A DNA stretch of 64,000 bases, from assembly GCF_009742725.1 (NCBI RefSeq), contig NZ_WPHG01000002.1, positions 434,001-498,000 of the forward strand. Direction: 5' to 3'. A program made the position numbers and the translations under genes. Of the stretch, positions 44,708-53,564 are shown piece after piece (position 1 is the stretch's first letter; each line of letters starts with the position of its first letter). The notes under the pieces are model-generated. The model was not told the origin of the DNA. It did no database searches and worked only from the letters and a program-made list of their open reading frames with translations. This stretch comes from Nitratireductor arenosus (lineage in GTDB: Bacteria; Pseudomonadota; Alphaproteobacteria; Rhizobiales; Rhizobiaceae).

Positions 44708-45202
44708 TTACCGGTCGAGTATCGGCAGGATGTGCGCGCGTTCGAAAGCGATGTGGCGGCGCATCGTTTCGAAAAGGCCGCGCAGCATGAAGCCGACCGC
44801 CTCGGCATTGTCTATTCCTCGGCCATGCCCGATGCCGAGCAGGGTGTCGGTGACCTCGTCGGCGAAACACTGGTCTTCGACATGCTCGGCCTTGAGACGC
44901 CGCAGGGTCTCCATGTCGGCATCGGACGAAACCGCCAGCGCCGCGGCGTAAGCGGGGAAGATATCCTTTTCCTCACAGGCATGAATCTGCCGGATCGCAG
45001 GCGCCAGTATATTGGCGATCCGCAGGCATTCCATGCGGTCGATATTGTCGGGCAGATTGTCGGCGATCCGCTCCAGGGCGTGACACAGATCGAGCTTGAA
45101 GCCGTGGGCGCGCCGCAACAGCACCGCCGGCGACAGTCCGTTGTGGAGTGGGAAGGGCGAGGAAAAGTTCCGATCCATCCTGCCTGACGCCAAGATCCGC
45201 AT
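44708..45202 (-). CDS. Hemerythrin-like HHE-domain protein
   Basis: A protein of about 164 residues with a hemerythrin-type four-helix bundle. Candidate di-iron ligands are His in LLRRAHGFKLDL, His and Glu in IHACEEKDIFPAY, His in KAEHVEDQCF and His/Glu in RRHIAFERAHILPIL. Such proteins bind oxygen or handle nitric oxide and iron in low-oxygen cells. The start is either 45202 or an in-frame ATG at 45178. It converges with fnrN and is divergent from ccoN, with the FNR box at 45260 lying 58 bp upstream of its start. Confidence 0.8.
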   Translation of the reverse strand: MRILASGRMDRNFSSPFPLHNGLSPAVLLRRAHGFKLDLCHALERIADNLPDNIDRMECLRIANILAPAIRQIHACEEKDIFPAYAAALAVSSDADMETLRRLKAEHVEDQCFADEVTDTLLGIGHGRGIDNAEAVGFMLRGLFETMRRHIAFERAHILPILDR

Positions 45203-45259
45203 CACTGTCCGTTGTGTTTGCTCTTTCGCACACAGTGGTCGCAGCCGGTCCGACCGGCC

Positions 45260-45273
45260 TTGACACAGATCAA
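45260..45273. promoter_or_regulatory. FNR box upstream of ccoNOQP
   Basis: TTGACacagATCAA matches the FNR consensus with one change (C for T at the fifth base). It is 90 bp before the ccoN start and 58 bp from the divergent hemerythrin-like gene, and could control both. Confidence 0.8.
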
Positions 45274-45362
45274 GGCGTCGGGACGCGCGCTGCGTGAAGA
45301 GGCATGTAGCGCATCGCCGGAGAGGGGATTCGCCGCTTGAGACCATTGTCAGGGGATTCACG

Positions 45363-46979
45363 ATGAGACACGGCACCGCGATCGCAGGGATCGGCGTTAT
45401 GACCTTTCTTGCCCTGATCGCAGCGGCTTTCGCGCGCGACGCGCAGTTCGCCGCGCATATGTGGGTTCTGTTTTTCGTCCTGCTCGGTTCGGCCGTGGTG
45501 CTTTTGCGCAATACCAGCTTCTCGCCGGCGGTTCCGGCCGTCGACGAACGCTCAGACTATATGGACGGGCCGATCCGCTATGGCTCGATCGCGACGCTGT
45601 TTTGGGGGATCGCGGGTTTTCTGGTCGGCGTGGTGGTCGCCCTCCAACTCGCCTTTCCCGACCTGAACGTCGAACCGTGGCTGAGTTTCGGGCGGCTGCG
45701 GCCCGTGCATACGTCGGCCGTGGTTTTTGCCTTCGGCGGCAACGCTCTGATCGCCACCTCGTTCTACGTCGTCCAGCGCACCTGCCGGGCGCGGCTGTTC
45801 GGTGGCGATCTCGCCTGGTTCGTGTTCTGGGGCTACCAGCTCTTCATCGTCATGGCCGCCACCGGCTATCTGCTCGGCATCACGCAAAGCCGCGAATATG
45901 CCGAGCCGGAATGGTATGTCGATCTGTGGCTGACCGTCGTGTGGGTCGCCTATCTGGTCGTGTTCCTCGGCACCATCTTCAAGCGCAAGGAACCGCATAT
46001 CTATGTCGCCAACTGGTTCTACCTGTCCTTCATCGTGACGATCGCGATGCTGCACGTGGTCAACAATCTGGCGATCCCGGTCTCGGTTTTCGGCAGCAAG
46101 AGCTATTCGGCCTTCGCCGGCGTACAGGACGCGCTGACGCAATGGTGGTACGGCCACAACGCCGTCGGCTTCTTCCTGACGGCGGGCTTTCTGGGGATGA
46201 TGTATTATTTCGTGCCCAAGCAGGTGAACCGGCCGGTCTATTCCTACCGGCTGTCGATCATCCATTTCTGGGCGCTGATCTTTCTCTATATCTGGGCGGG
46301 TCCGCACCATCTCCACTACACCGCGCTGCCCGACTGGGCGCAGACGCTCGGCATGGTGTTCTCGATCATGCTGTGGATGCCGTCCTGGGGCGGCATGATC
46401 AATGGGCTGATGACGCTGTCGGGCGCCTGGGACAAGCTCAGGACCGATCCGGTGCTGCGACTGATGGTGCTGGCGATCGCCTTCTACGGCATGTCGACCT
46501 TCGAGGGCCCGATGATGTCGATCAAAGCCGTCAATTCGCTGTCGCACTATACCGACTGGACGATCGGCCACGTGCATTCCGGCGCGCTCGGCTGGGTCGG
46601 CATGATCTCGTTCGCCGCGGTCTATTACATGGTGCCGAAGCTGTGGTACCGCGAGCGGCTCTATTCGCTCAGGCTGGTGACCTGGCACTTCTGGCTCGCC
46701 ACGCTCGGCATCGTCGTCTACGCGGCGGTGATGTGGGTGTCGGGCATCCAGCAGGGCCTGATGTGGCGCGAGTACGACGATCAGGGCTTCCTGGTCTACT
46801 CGTTCGCCGAATCGGTCGCCGCGATGTTCCCCTATTACGTCGTCCGCGCCATGGGCGGCGCCCTCTACCTCGCCGGCGCGCTGGTGATGGTGTGGAACAT
46901 CACCATGACGATCCTCGGCCGCCAGCGCGAGGAAGCACCGATCGGCGGGGCCGTACCCGCTCTCCAGCCGGCCGAATAA
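45363..46979 (+). CDS. ccoN: Cytochrome cbb3 oxidase subunit I
   Basis: A 538-residue catalytic subunit with about twelve membrane helices, holding haem b and the haem b3/CuB centre that reduces oxygen with high affinity. Haem and copper ligands appear in [35 protein letters not shown] and [34 protein letters not shown] near residue 405 is the haem-ligand helix. It heads ccoNOQP (also called fixNOQP). The start is placed at MRHGTAIAG; another in-frame Met or Val 23 codons upstream would run into the control region. Confidence 0.95.
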   Translation: MRHGTAIAGIGVMTFLALIAAAFARDAQFAAHMWVLFFVLLGSAVVLLRNTSFSPAVPAVDERSDYMDGPIRYGSIATLFWGIAGFLVGVVVALQLAFPDLNVEPWLSFGRLRPVHTSAVVFAFGGNALIATSFYVVQRTCRARLFGGDLAWFVFWGYQLFIVMAATGYLLGITQSREYAEPEWYVDLWLTVVWVAYLVVFLGTIFKRKEPHIYVANWFYLSFIVTIAMLHVVNNLAIPVSVFGSKSYSAFAGVQDALTQWWYGHNAVGFFLTAGFLGMMYYFVPKQVNRPVYSYRLSIIHFWALIFLYIWAGPHHLHYTALPDWAQTLGMVFSIMLWMPSWGGMINGLMTLSGAWDKLRTDPVLRLMVLAIAFYGMSTFEGPMMSIKAVNSLSHYTDWTIGHVHSGALGWVGMISFAAVYYMVPKLWYRERLYSLRLVTWHFWLATLGIVVYAAVMWVSGIQQGLMWREYDDQGFLVYSFAESVAAMFPYYVVRAMGGALYLAGALVMVWNITMTILGRQREEAPIGGAVPALQPAE

Positions 46980-46992
46980 GGGAGCCCGCACG

Positions 46993-47724
46993 ATGGGTTT
47001 GATGGACAAACACGAAATTATCGAAAAGAACGCCACGCTGCTTCTGGTCGGGTCGTTCCTTGTCGTCACGGTCGGCGGGATCGTCGAGATCGCACCGCTG
47101 TTCTACCTGGAAAACACCATCGAGAAGGTGGAGGGCATGCGGCCCTATTCGCCGCTCGAACTGGCGGGGCGCAACATCTATGTCCGCGAAGGCTGCTATA
47201 CCTGCCATTCGCAGATGATCCGACCGTTCCGTGACGAGGTTGAGCGCTACGGGCATTACAGCCTGGCCGCGGAATCGATGTACGATCATCCCTTCCAGTG
47301 GGGATCGAAGCGCACCGGGCCGGATCTCGCCCGCGTCGGCGATCGCTATTCCAACGAGTGGCATGTCCAGCATCTGATCGAACCGCGCTCGGTGGTGCCG
47401 GAATCGGTCATGCCGAGCTACGCGTTTTTGAAGGAAACGCCGCTGCCGGTCGAAGACGTCGCCTACCATCTGCAGGCCAATCGCGGGGTCGGCGTTCCCT
47501 ACAGCGACGAGATGATCGCCGAGGCCAAGGCCGACCTTCTCGCCCAGGCCGACCCGAACGCCGACACGTCGGGCGTCGAGGCGCGCTATCCGAAAGCCAA
47601 GCTCGGCGATTTCGACGGCAATCCGGCCGCGTTGACGGAGATGGACGCGCTTGTCGCCTATCTCCAGATGCTCGGCACGCTTGTCGACTTTTCCACCTAT
47701 GACGAAGCTGCGGGATACCGGTGA
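46993..47724 (+). CDS. ccoO: Cytochrome cbb3 oxidase subunit II, monohaem cytochrome c
   Basis: A 243-residue membrane-anchored cytochrome c. It has one N-terminal helix ([22 protein letters not shown]), the CxxCH haem site CYTCHSQ near residue 71, and the axial Met probably in SVMPSYAF. It passes electrons from CcoP to CcoN. Its stop overlaps ccoQ by one base. Confidence 0.95.
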   Translation: MGLMDKHEIIEKNATLLLVGSFLVVTVGGIVEIAPLFYLENTIEKVEGMRPYSPLELAGRNIYVREGCYTCHSQMIRPFRDEVERYGHYSLAAESMYDHPFQWGSKRTGPDLARVGDRYSNEWHVQHLIEPRSVVPESVMPSYAFLKETPLPVEDVAYHLQANRGVGVPYSDEMIAEAKADLLAQADPNADTSGVEARYPKAKLGDFDGNPAALTEMDALVAYLQMLGTLVDFSTYDEAAGYR

Positions 47725-47885
47725 TGGAACGGTTCTTCAACTACGACACCTTGCGCGCCTTCGCCGACAGCTGGGGGCTGTTGTTTTTGATGCTCTTTTT
47801 CATCGGCGTCGTGCTGTTCGTCTTCCGTCCCGGTGGACGAAAGGCGGCCGAGCGCGCGGCGCAGATTCCGCTGAAGGATGACTGA
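47724..47885 (+). CDS. ccoQ: Cytochrome cbb3 oxidase small subunit CcoQ
   Basis: A 53-residue protein, [18 protein letters not shown] at the start, with one membrane helix (LLFLMLFFIGVVLFVF) and a basic then acidic tail ending KDD. Size, single helix and place between ccoO and ccoP identify it as CcoQ (FixQ), which stabilises the oxidase. The ATG overlaps the ccoO stop by one base, and three bases separate its stop from ccoP. Confidence 0.92.
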   Translation: MERFFNYDTLRAFADSWGLLFLMLFFIGVVLFVFRPGGRKAAERAAQIPLKDD

Positions 47886-47888
47886 GGC

Positions 47889-48749
47889 ATGAGCAAGGAC
47901 CATATCGACGAGGTGACCGGGATCGAAACCACCGGTCACGAGTGGGACGGCATCCGCGAACTCAACAATCCCTTGCCGCGCTGGTGGGTCTGGACCTTCT
48001 ACGCCACCATAGTTTGGTCGATCGGCTATGTAATCGCCTATCCGGCCTGGCCTCTGATCTCGACGGCGACGACGGGGGTGCTGGGCTATTCGAGCCGACA
48101 GGATGTGCGTGCCGAGCTCGACGCGGCCGAGGCCGCCAAGGGCGGCTATGTCGAGGCCGTGTCCGGCAAGGACGTCGCCGATATCCTTGCTGACGAACAG
48201 TTGCGCTTGTTCGCGGTATCCGCCGGCGCGGCCGCATTCAAGGTCAATTGTGTGCAATGCCACGGCTCGGGCGCGCAGGGCTCGGCCGGCTATCCCAATC
48301 TCAACGATGACGAATGGCTGTGGGGCGGTTCGGTCGAGCAGATTCGCCTGACCATCGCCCACGGCATCCGCTTCGCCGGCGACGACGAGACACGGTTTTC
48401 GGAAATGCCGGCTTTCGACTATCTGGAGGCCAGCCAGATCACGGATGCGGCCAATTACGTCGTGTCGCTGTCGGGCGGGGCGGCCGATGGCGCGGCGGCG
48501 GAGCGCGGCCAGACGGTCTACGCCGAAAACTGCGCCGCTTGCCACGGCGACGGCGGCAAGGGCATGGCCGATCTCGGCGCGCCGGACCTGACGGATGCGA
48601 TCTGGCTCTACGGATCGACGGTAGCAGACATCGCCAGCCAGATGCGTGCACCCAAGCACGGCGTGATGCCGGCCTGGGGGGAGCGGCTCGGCGATGTGAC
48701 GGTCAAGGAACTGGCCGTCTACGTGCATTCGCTTGGCGGCGGCGAATAG
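47889..48749 (+). CDS. ccoP: Cytochrome cbb3 oxidase subunit III, dihaem cytochrome c
   Basis: A 286-residue protein with an N-terminal membrane helix (WVWTFYATIVWSIGYVIAYPAWP) and two CxxCH haem sites, CVQCHGSG near residue 120 and CAACHGDG near residue 217. It receives electrons from cytochrome bc1 or soluble cytochrome c. The N-terminal segment VTGIETTGHEWDGIRELNNPLPRWW is characteristic. Its stop codon lies in an inverted repeat and a terminator follows. Confidence 0.95.
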   Translation: MSKDHIDEVTGIETTGHEWDGIRELNNPLPRWWVWTFYATIVWSIGYVIAYPAWPLISTATTGVLGYSSRQDVRAELDAAEAAKGGYVEAVSGKDVADILADEQLRLFAVSAGAAAFKVNCVQCHGSGAQGSAGYPNLNDDEWLWGGSVEQIRLTIAHGIRFAGDDETRFSEMPAFDYLEASQITDAANYVVSLSGGAADGAAAERGQTVYAENCAACHGDGGKGMADLGAPDLTDAIWLYGSTVADIASQMRAPKHGVMPAWGERLGDVTVKELAVYVHSLGGGE

Positions 48750-48774
48750 GGCATGGCGGGAACCTCCCTATTCG
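48743..48774 (+). repeat. Perfect inverted repeat around the ccoP stop codon
   Basis: CGAATAGGG (48743-48751) and CCCTATTCG (48766-48774) form a 9-bp stem with a 14-base loop. The left arm contains the ccoP TAG. A true terminator follows 20 bases later, so this stem may protect the message end. Confidence 0.5.
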
Positions 48775-48794
48775 TCCTGGGGCCGTCCGGGCGA

Positions 48795-48827
48795 AGGGGG
48801 TCCGGCTTCGTGCCGGGCCCCTCTTTT
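48795..48827 (+). terminator. Rho-independent terminator after ccoNOQP
   Basis: AGGGGGTCCGGC pairs with GCCGGGCCCCT around a TTCGT loop (one bulge and one G-T pair), followed by CTTTT. It lies 46 bases after the ccoP stop and separates ccoNOQP from ccoGHIS. Confidence 0.8.
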
Positions 48828-48844
48828 ACCCTTAATCGGCCTTG

Positions 48845-48858
48845 TTGATCTGAATCAA
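48845..48858. promoter_or_regulatory. FNR box upstream of ccoGHIS
   Basis: TTGATctgaATCAA is a perfect match to the FNR consensus, 114 bp before the ccoG start, right after the terminator. It shows that ccoGHIS has its own oxygen-controlled promoter. Confidence 0.85.
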
Positions 48859-48971
48859 GGTCGCTGCGTTATGGGCCGGGCATTTCGGTCGGGCCGCGGC
48901 CGGGCACGGACCGAGCAGTCCCGCCCTGTTCCGTGCCGAGTGGTCGCGGCGCGTCTACCCAGGAGGCGGCA

Positions 48972-50528
48972 ATGCTGAATACGAGCGAAGTCGAACGCCA
49001 CGAGGCGGAGGCTGTCAATTCGGCCAAGGTGCGCCAGCCGCTCTACGCCGCGCGCGAGAAAATCTTTCCCAAGCGGGCCAGCGGACAGTTCCGGCGCTTC
49101 AAATGGCTGGTGATGCTGGTCACGCTCGGCATCTATTATCTGACGCCCTGGCTGCGCTGGGACCGCGGGCCGCACGCGCCGGACCAAGCCGTGCTGATCG
49201 ATCTCGCCAATCGCCGCTTTTACTTCCTTTTCATCGAAATCTGGCCGCAGGAGTTCATTTTCGTGGCCGGTCTGCTGGTGATGGCCGGTGTCGGCCTGTT
49301 CCTTATCACCTCGACGGTGGGGAGGGCTTGGTGCGGCTATACCTGTCCGCAGACGGTCTGGGTCGACCTGTTTCTCGTCGTGGAACGCTGGGTGGAGGGC
49401 GACCGCAACGCACGCATCAAGCTCGACAAAGCCGACTGGAGCGCCGGCAAAGTTGCAAAGCGGGTTGCAAAACATGCGATCTGGCTGGTGATCGCGGTGG
49501 CGACCGGCGGGGCGTGGATTTTCTATTTCGCCGATACGCCCGGCCTTCTGGTCGATCTCGGGCGCGGCGAGGCGGCGCCGGTGGCCTACATCACGGTCGC
49601 CGTGCTGACGGCTACGACCTATGTTTTCGGCGGGCTGATGCGCGAACAGGTATGCACCTATATGTGTCCCTGGCCGCGTATCCAGGCGGCCATGCTCGAC
49701 GAAAACTCCCTCACCGTGACCTATAATGACTGGCGCGGCGAACCGCGCACGCGCGGTGTCAAGAAGGCGGCGGCGGCGGGCCAGTCCGTCGGCGACTGCG
49801 TTGATTGCAACGCCTGCGTGGCGGTGTGCCCGATGGGCATCGACATCCGCGACGGCCAGCAGCTCGAATGCATCACCTGCGCGCTGTGCATCGACGCCTG
49901 CGACGCGGTCATGGACAAGATTGGCAAGGAGCGCGGCCTGATCTCCTATGCAACTCTCGACGAATACAACGCCAACATGGCGCTCGCGACCGCCGGCGGC
50001 ACCGCCGCTATCGATCCGGCGCGTGTGCGCGACCAAGGTGGCCGATTGTCGGACAAGGTCCGGCATTTCCGCCTGCGCCAGCTCTTCCGGGCGCGTACCT
50101 TCGTCTATTTCGGCATGTGGGGGCTGATCGGCATCGTCCTGCTTTACGCCCTGTTCTCGCGCGACCGGCTCGAGGTCAACGTGCTGCACGACCGCAATCC
50201 GCAATTCGTCACGCTCGCCGACGGCTCGATCCGCAACGGCTACACGGTCAAGCTGTTGAACATGATTCCCGAGCCGCGCGTGATCTTCCTGTCGCTCGAG
50301 GGATTGCCGGGCGCCACGATGACGGCGAACGGCATCGATCAGCCGGAGGGACGGTCCCTGGTGATTCCGGTTGAACCCGACCGGCTGCGGACGCTAAAAA
50401 TCTTCGTGCGCCAGCCGCAGGACCTGATCGAGGGTACTGCGCAGCGCTTCCGTTTCGTCGCCGACGACAAGGCGAGTTTCGAAAGCGATGCCTACACCGC
50501 GACGTTCAATGCGCCGGAGGCGAGATGA
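48972..50528 (+). CDS. ccoG: CcoG ferredoxin-like cbb3 assembly protein
   Basis: A 518-residue membrane protein (FixG/RdxA) needed for copper delivery to cbb3 oxidase. About five membrane helices surround the cysteine motifs WCGYTCPQTVWVDLF and CTYMCPWPRIQAAM. Two [4Fe-4S] sites follow, CVDCNACVAVCPMGIDIRDG and CITCALCIDACD near residues 278-320. The C-terminal 130 residues form an immunoglobulin-like periplasmic domain. AGGAGG precedes the ATG. It overlaps ccoH by four bases. Confidence 0.95.
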   Translation: MLNTSEVERHEAEAVNSAKVRQPLYAAREKIFPKRASGQFRRFKWLVMLVTLGIYYLTPWLRWDRGPHAPDQAVLIDLANRRFYFLFIEIWPQEFIFVAGLLVMAGVGLFLITSTVGRAWCGYTCPQTVWVDLFLVVERWVEGDRNARIKLDKADWSAGKVAKRVAKHAIWLVIAVATGGAWIFYFADTPGLLVDLGRGEAAPVAYITVAVLTATTYVFGGLMREQVCTYMCPWPRIQAAMLDENSLTVTYNDWRGEPRTRGVKKAAAAGQSVGDCVDCNACVAVCPMGIDIRDGQQLECITCALCIDACDAVMDKIGKERGLISYATLDEYNANMALATAGGTAAIDPARVRDQGGRLSDKVRHFRLRQLFRARTFVYFGMWGLIGIVLLYALFSRDRLEVNVLHDRNPQFVTLADGSIRNGYTVKLLNMIPEPRVIFLSLEGLPGATMTANGIDQPEGRSLVIPVEPDRLRTLKIFVRQPQDLIEGTAQRFRFVADDKASFESDAYTATFNAPEAR

Positions 50529-51025
50529 TGAAGATCAGTAAACGCGCCAAGGGCGAATTCACCGGCCGGCACATGTTCTTCATCATGCTTGCCTTTTTCG
50601 GAACCATCATCACCGTCAACCTGACCATGGCGACGTTTGCGAATCGGAGCTGGACCGGGTTGGTGGTCAAGAATTCCTATGTCGCCAGCCAGCAGTTCAA
50701 CGACAAGGCCGCGCTGGCGCGGGCGCAAGATGCGCTGGGGTGGCGCGGCGAATTGACGATATCGGACGGGACGGTGGGATACCGGCTGACCGACCGGTCC
50801 GGCGATCCGGTGTCCGTCGAAGCGGTGCGCATGATCTTCCGCCGGCCGGTGTCTGAACAGGGCGACCGCGCGCTGGCGCTCGCCCGCGCCGGCACGGGCG
50901 TCTTTGCCGCAGCGATCGAAATCGCCGATGGCGGCTGGATCGTGGAAATCCTTTCCGATGTCGGTCAGGCCGATCCCTACCGCCAGGTCGAGCGGGTCCG
51001 CGTCGCCGGAGGCGAAATCAGATGA
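50525..51025 (+). CDS. ccoH: CcoH cbb3 assembly protein
   Basis: A 166-residue protein (FixH) with one N-terminal membrane helix (HMFFIMLAFFGTIITVNLTMATFA). The family landmark FANRSWTGLVVKNSYVASQQFN-like segment comes next, then a periplasmic domain. It is coupled by four-base overlaps to ccoG and ccoI. It assists assembly of the oxidase subunits. Confidence 0.92.
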   Translation: MMKISKRAKGEFTGRHMFFIMLAFFGTIITVNLTMATFANRSWTGLVVKNSYVASQQFNDKAALARAQDALGWRGELTISDGTVGYRLTDRSGDPVSVEAVRMIFRRPVSEQGDRALALARAGTGVFAAAIEIADGGWIVEILSDVGQADPYRQVERVRVAGGEIR

Positions 51026-53310
51026 GTTGCTGCGCGCCGGGCGTCGAGGGGGCGGGGAACGACGGGGTTCCGGCCGGCCCGGGCCCGGAAGAATTGCGCC
51101 TGGCCAGCCGCGATCTCGGCGATGGCGCGCGCCAGAGCGACCTATCCGTGCCGGCGATCCATTGCGGCGGTTGCATCCATACGATCGAAACCGCGCTCGG
51201 CCGGCTCGACGGCGTGGAGGAGGCGCGCGTCAATCTGTCGACGAAGCGGGTAAGGGTGCGCTGGCGCGACGACACCCAGCCGGCGATCGTGGACACGCTC
51301 AACCGCCTCGGCTACGCCGCGCATCTGAGCGACGACGGCACGGCCGGCAAGGACAAGACCCTGTCGGAGCTGGTGCGCGCGCTGGCCGTCGCCGGCTTTG
51401 CGGCCGGCAACATCATGTTGTTGTCGGTTTCGGTCTGGTCGGGCGCGGACGGCGCGACGCGCGACCTGTTTCACTGGCTGTCGGCGCTGATCGCGATGCC
51501 GGCGCTGTTTTTCGCCGGCGGCATTTTTTACCGATCGGCATGGCAGGCGCTCAGACACGGGCGCATGAACATGGACGTGCCGATCGCGCTCGGCGTGTCG
51601 CTGGCCTACGGGCTCAGCCTCTACGAGACGATCAATCACGGCCAGCACGCCTATTTCGACGCCTCCGTATCGCTGCTGTTTTTCCTTCTGATCGGCCGCA
51701 CGCTCGACCATGTGATGCGCGAACGCGCGCGCGTGGCCGTCAGCGGGCTGGCGCGGATGGCGCCCGGCGGGGCGACGGTGATCGGCGCCGACGGACAGGC
51801 GCGCTTCCTGCCGCTCGACGAGATCGAGCCCGGCATGCGGCTGCGGATCGCGGCCGGCGACCGGGTGCCGGTGGACGGACATATCCTGGAGGGACGGTCC
51901 GATGTCGACGTGTCGCTGGTGACCGGCGAGGGCGCGCCCCAGCCGATGGCGACGGGCGACGCGGTGCGGGCCGGCATGGTCAATCTGACCGGCTCGCTGC
52001 TGGTCGAGGCGACGGCGGCGGCGCGCGAGTCGTTCCTGGCCGAAATGGTGCGGCTGATGGAGGCGGCCGAGGGTGGCCGCGCGCGCTACCGGCGCATCGC
52101 CGACCGCGCCTCCGCGCTTTATTCGCCGCTGGTCCATCTCGCCGCGTTGGCGACCTTTGTCGGCTGGATGGCGGCGACCGGCGACTGGCACCGCGCGATC
52201 ACGATCGCCATCGCCGTCCTGATCATCACCTGCCCTTGCGCGCTCGGCCTGGCGGTGCCGATCGTTCAGGTCGTCGCCGCGCGGCGGCTGTTCGAACGGG
52301 GCGTGATGGTCAAGGACGGCTCGGCGATGGAACGTCTGGCCGAAATCGACACGGTGGTGTTTGACAAGACCGGCACGCTGACCGTCGGTCGCCCGGTTGT
52401 CGCCGATATAGACCGCATCGACGCGGCGACCGCCGCGCATGTCGCCGCGCTTGCGGCCCATTCGCGCCATCCCGTCTCGCGCGCGCTGGCGCGGGCCTTC
52501 GACGATGCGCGGAACAAGGCGCCGGCTTTCAGCGATATCGTGGAAGTGCCGGGCCGCGGCATTAAGGGCCGGTCGGCCGGCAGTCTTTACCGGCTGGGCC
52601 GTGCGGGCTGGGCATGCAAGGGCGCCGACGCGGGGACGAGCGAGGACGCCGGCGATCCGGTGCTGGCGCGGGGCGGCACAATCCTGGCGCGGTTTGGCAT
52701 GCGCGACCGGTTGCGCGCCGATGCCGGCGCAGCGCTCGCCGCCTTGCGGGACGACGGGCTCGAGATCGAACTGCTGAGTGGCGACACCGCCGCCAACGCC
52801 CAAACCGTGGCCGCCGAGGTCGGGATCGCGACCGTGCGCGCCGGCGTGCTGCCCGGCGACAAGGCCGAGAGGCTGGCGCGCCTGGCCGCCGACGGCCACA
52901 AGGCGCTGATGGTCGGCGACGGGCTCAACGACGCGCCGGCGCTGGCGGCGGCCCATGTCTCGATGGCCCCGGCGACGGCGGCCGATATCGGGCGCAACGC
53001 CGCCGATTTCGTGTTTCTGCACGACAGTCTCCAGGCGGTGCCGTTCGCGATCGCGATCGCGCGCCGGGCCGACCGGCTGGTGCGGCAGAATTTCGGGCTC
53101 GCCATCGCCTATAATGTGATCGCGGTGCCGATCGCGGTCGCCGGCTTCGTCACCCCGCTGATCGCGGCGGCGGCGATGTCCCTGTCTTCGCTGCTGGTGA
53201 TCGCCAATGCGCTGCGGCTGCGGGGCGGCAAGGCCGCCGCAGCATCCTTCGTCGCGCCTTCGGGCCGGGCCCCGGCCGCTCTCCCGTCGGCCGGCGGCAA
53301 GACGGCATGA
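51022..53310 (+). CDS. ccoI: CcoI copper-transporting P-type ATPase
   Basis: A 762-residue P1B-type ATPase (FixI) that moves copper for the CuB centre. The N-terminal metal domain has IHCGGCIHTIE near residue 50. The membrane copper site is TCPCALGLAVP near residue 403, the phosphorylated Asp is in VFDKTGTLT, the HP motif is HSRHPVSRAL, and the hinge is MVGDGLNDAPAL near residue 630. Overlaps of four bases link it to ccoH and ccoS. Confidence 0.95.
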   Translation: MSCCAPGVEGAGNDGVPAGPGPEELRLASRDLGDGARQSDLSVPAIHCGGCIHTIETALGRLDGVEEARVNLSTKRVRVRWRDDTQPAIVDTLNRLGYAAHLSDDGTAGKDKTLSELVRALAVAGFAAGNIMLLSVSVWSGADGATRDLFHWLSALIAMPALFFAGGIFYRSAWQALRHGRMNMDVPIALGVSLAYGLSLYETINHGQHAYFDASVSLLFFLLIGRTLDHVMRERARVAVSGLARMAPGGATVIGADGQARFLPLDEIEPGMRLRIAAGDRVPVDGHILEGRSDVDVSLVTGEGAPQPMATGDAVRAGMVNLTGSLLVEATAAARESFLAEMVRLMEAAEGGRARYRRIADRASALYSPLVHLAALATFVGWMAATGDWHRAITIAIAVLIITCPCALGLAVPIVQVVAARRLFERGVMVKDGSAMERLAEIDTVVFDKTGTLTVGRPVVADIDRIDAATAAHVAALAAHSRHPVSRALARAFDDARNKAPAFSDIVEVPGRGIKGRSAGSLYRLGRAGWACKGADAGTSEDAGDPVLARGGTILARFGMRDRLRADAGAALAALRDDGLEIELLSGDTAANAQTVAAEVGIATVRAGVLPGDKAERLARLAADGHKALMVGDGLNDAPALAAAHVSMAPATAADIGRNAADFVFLHDSLQAVPFAIAIARRADRLVRQNFGLAIAYNVIAVPIAVAGFVTPLIAAAAMSLSSLLVIANALRLRGGKAAAASFVAPSGRAPAALPSAGGKTA

Positions 53311-53504
53311 TCAACCTCGCCATCCTGATACCGGTCGCGCTTTTTCTGGGCGTGGTCGGTCTTGCGGCCTTTTTGTGGTCGCTCAGGAGCGGGCAGTATG
53401 ACGATCTCGACGGCGCCGCCGAACGCATCCTGCACGACGACGACGACGACGAGGAAAAACCCGCCGAGGAAAAACCCGGCAAGGACGGCGGGCCGCTGTC
53501 CTGA
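53307..53504 (+). CDS. ccoS: CcoS cbb3 maturation protein
   Basis: A 65-residue protein (FixS) with one membrane helix (LAILIPVALFLGVVGLAAFLW), then the family motif SGQYDDLDGAAERIL and a Glu/Asp/Lys-rich tail with five consecutive Asp. CcoS is needed for haem and copper insertion into CcoN. It overlaps ccoI by four bases and ends the operon. Confidence 0.92.
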   Translation: MINLAILIPVALFLGVVGLAAFLWSLRSGQYDDLDGAAERILHDDDDDEEKPAEEKPGKDGGPLS

Positions 53505-53564
53505 TCCGCGCCGTGTCGCGCCTGGGAGACGCGGGACAAGCGGATCGTTCCGGGCAAGGAAACC

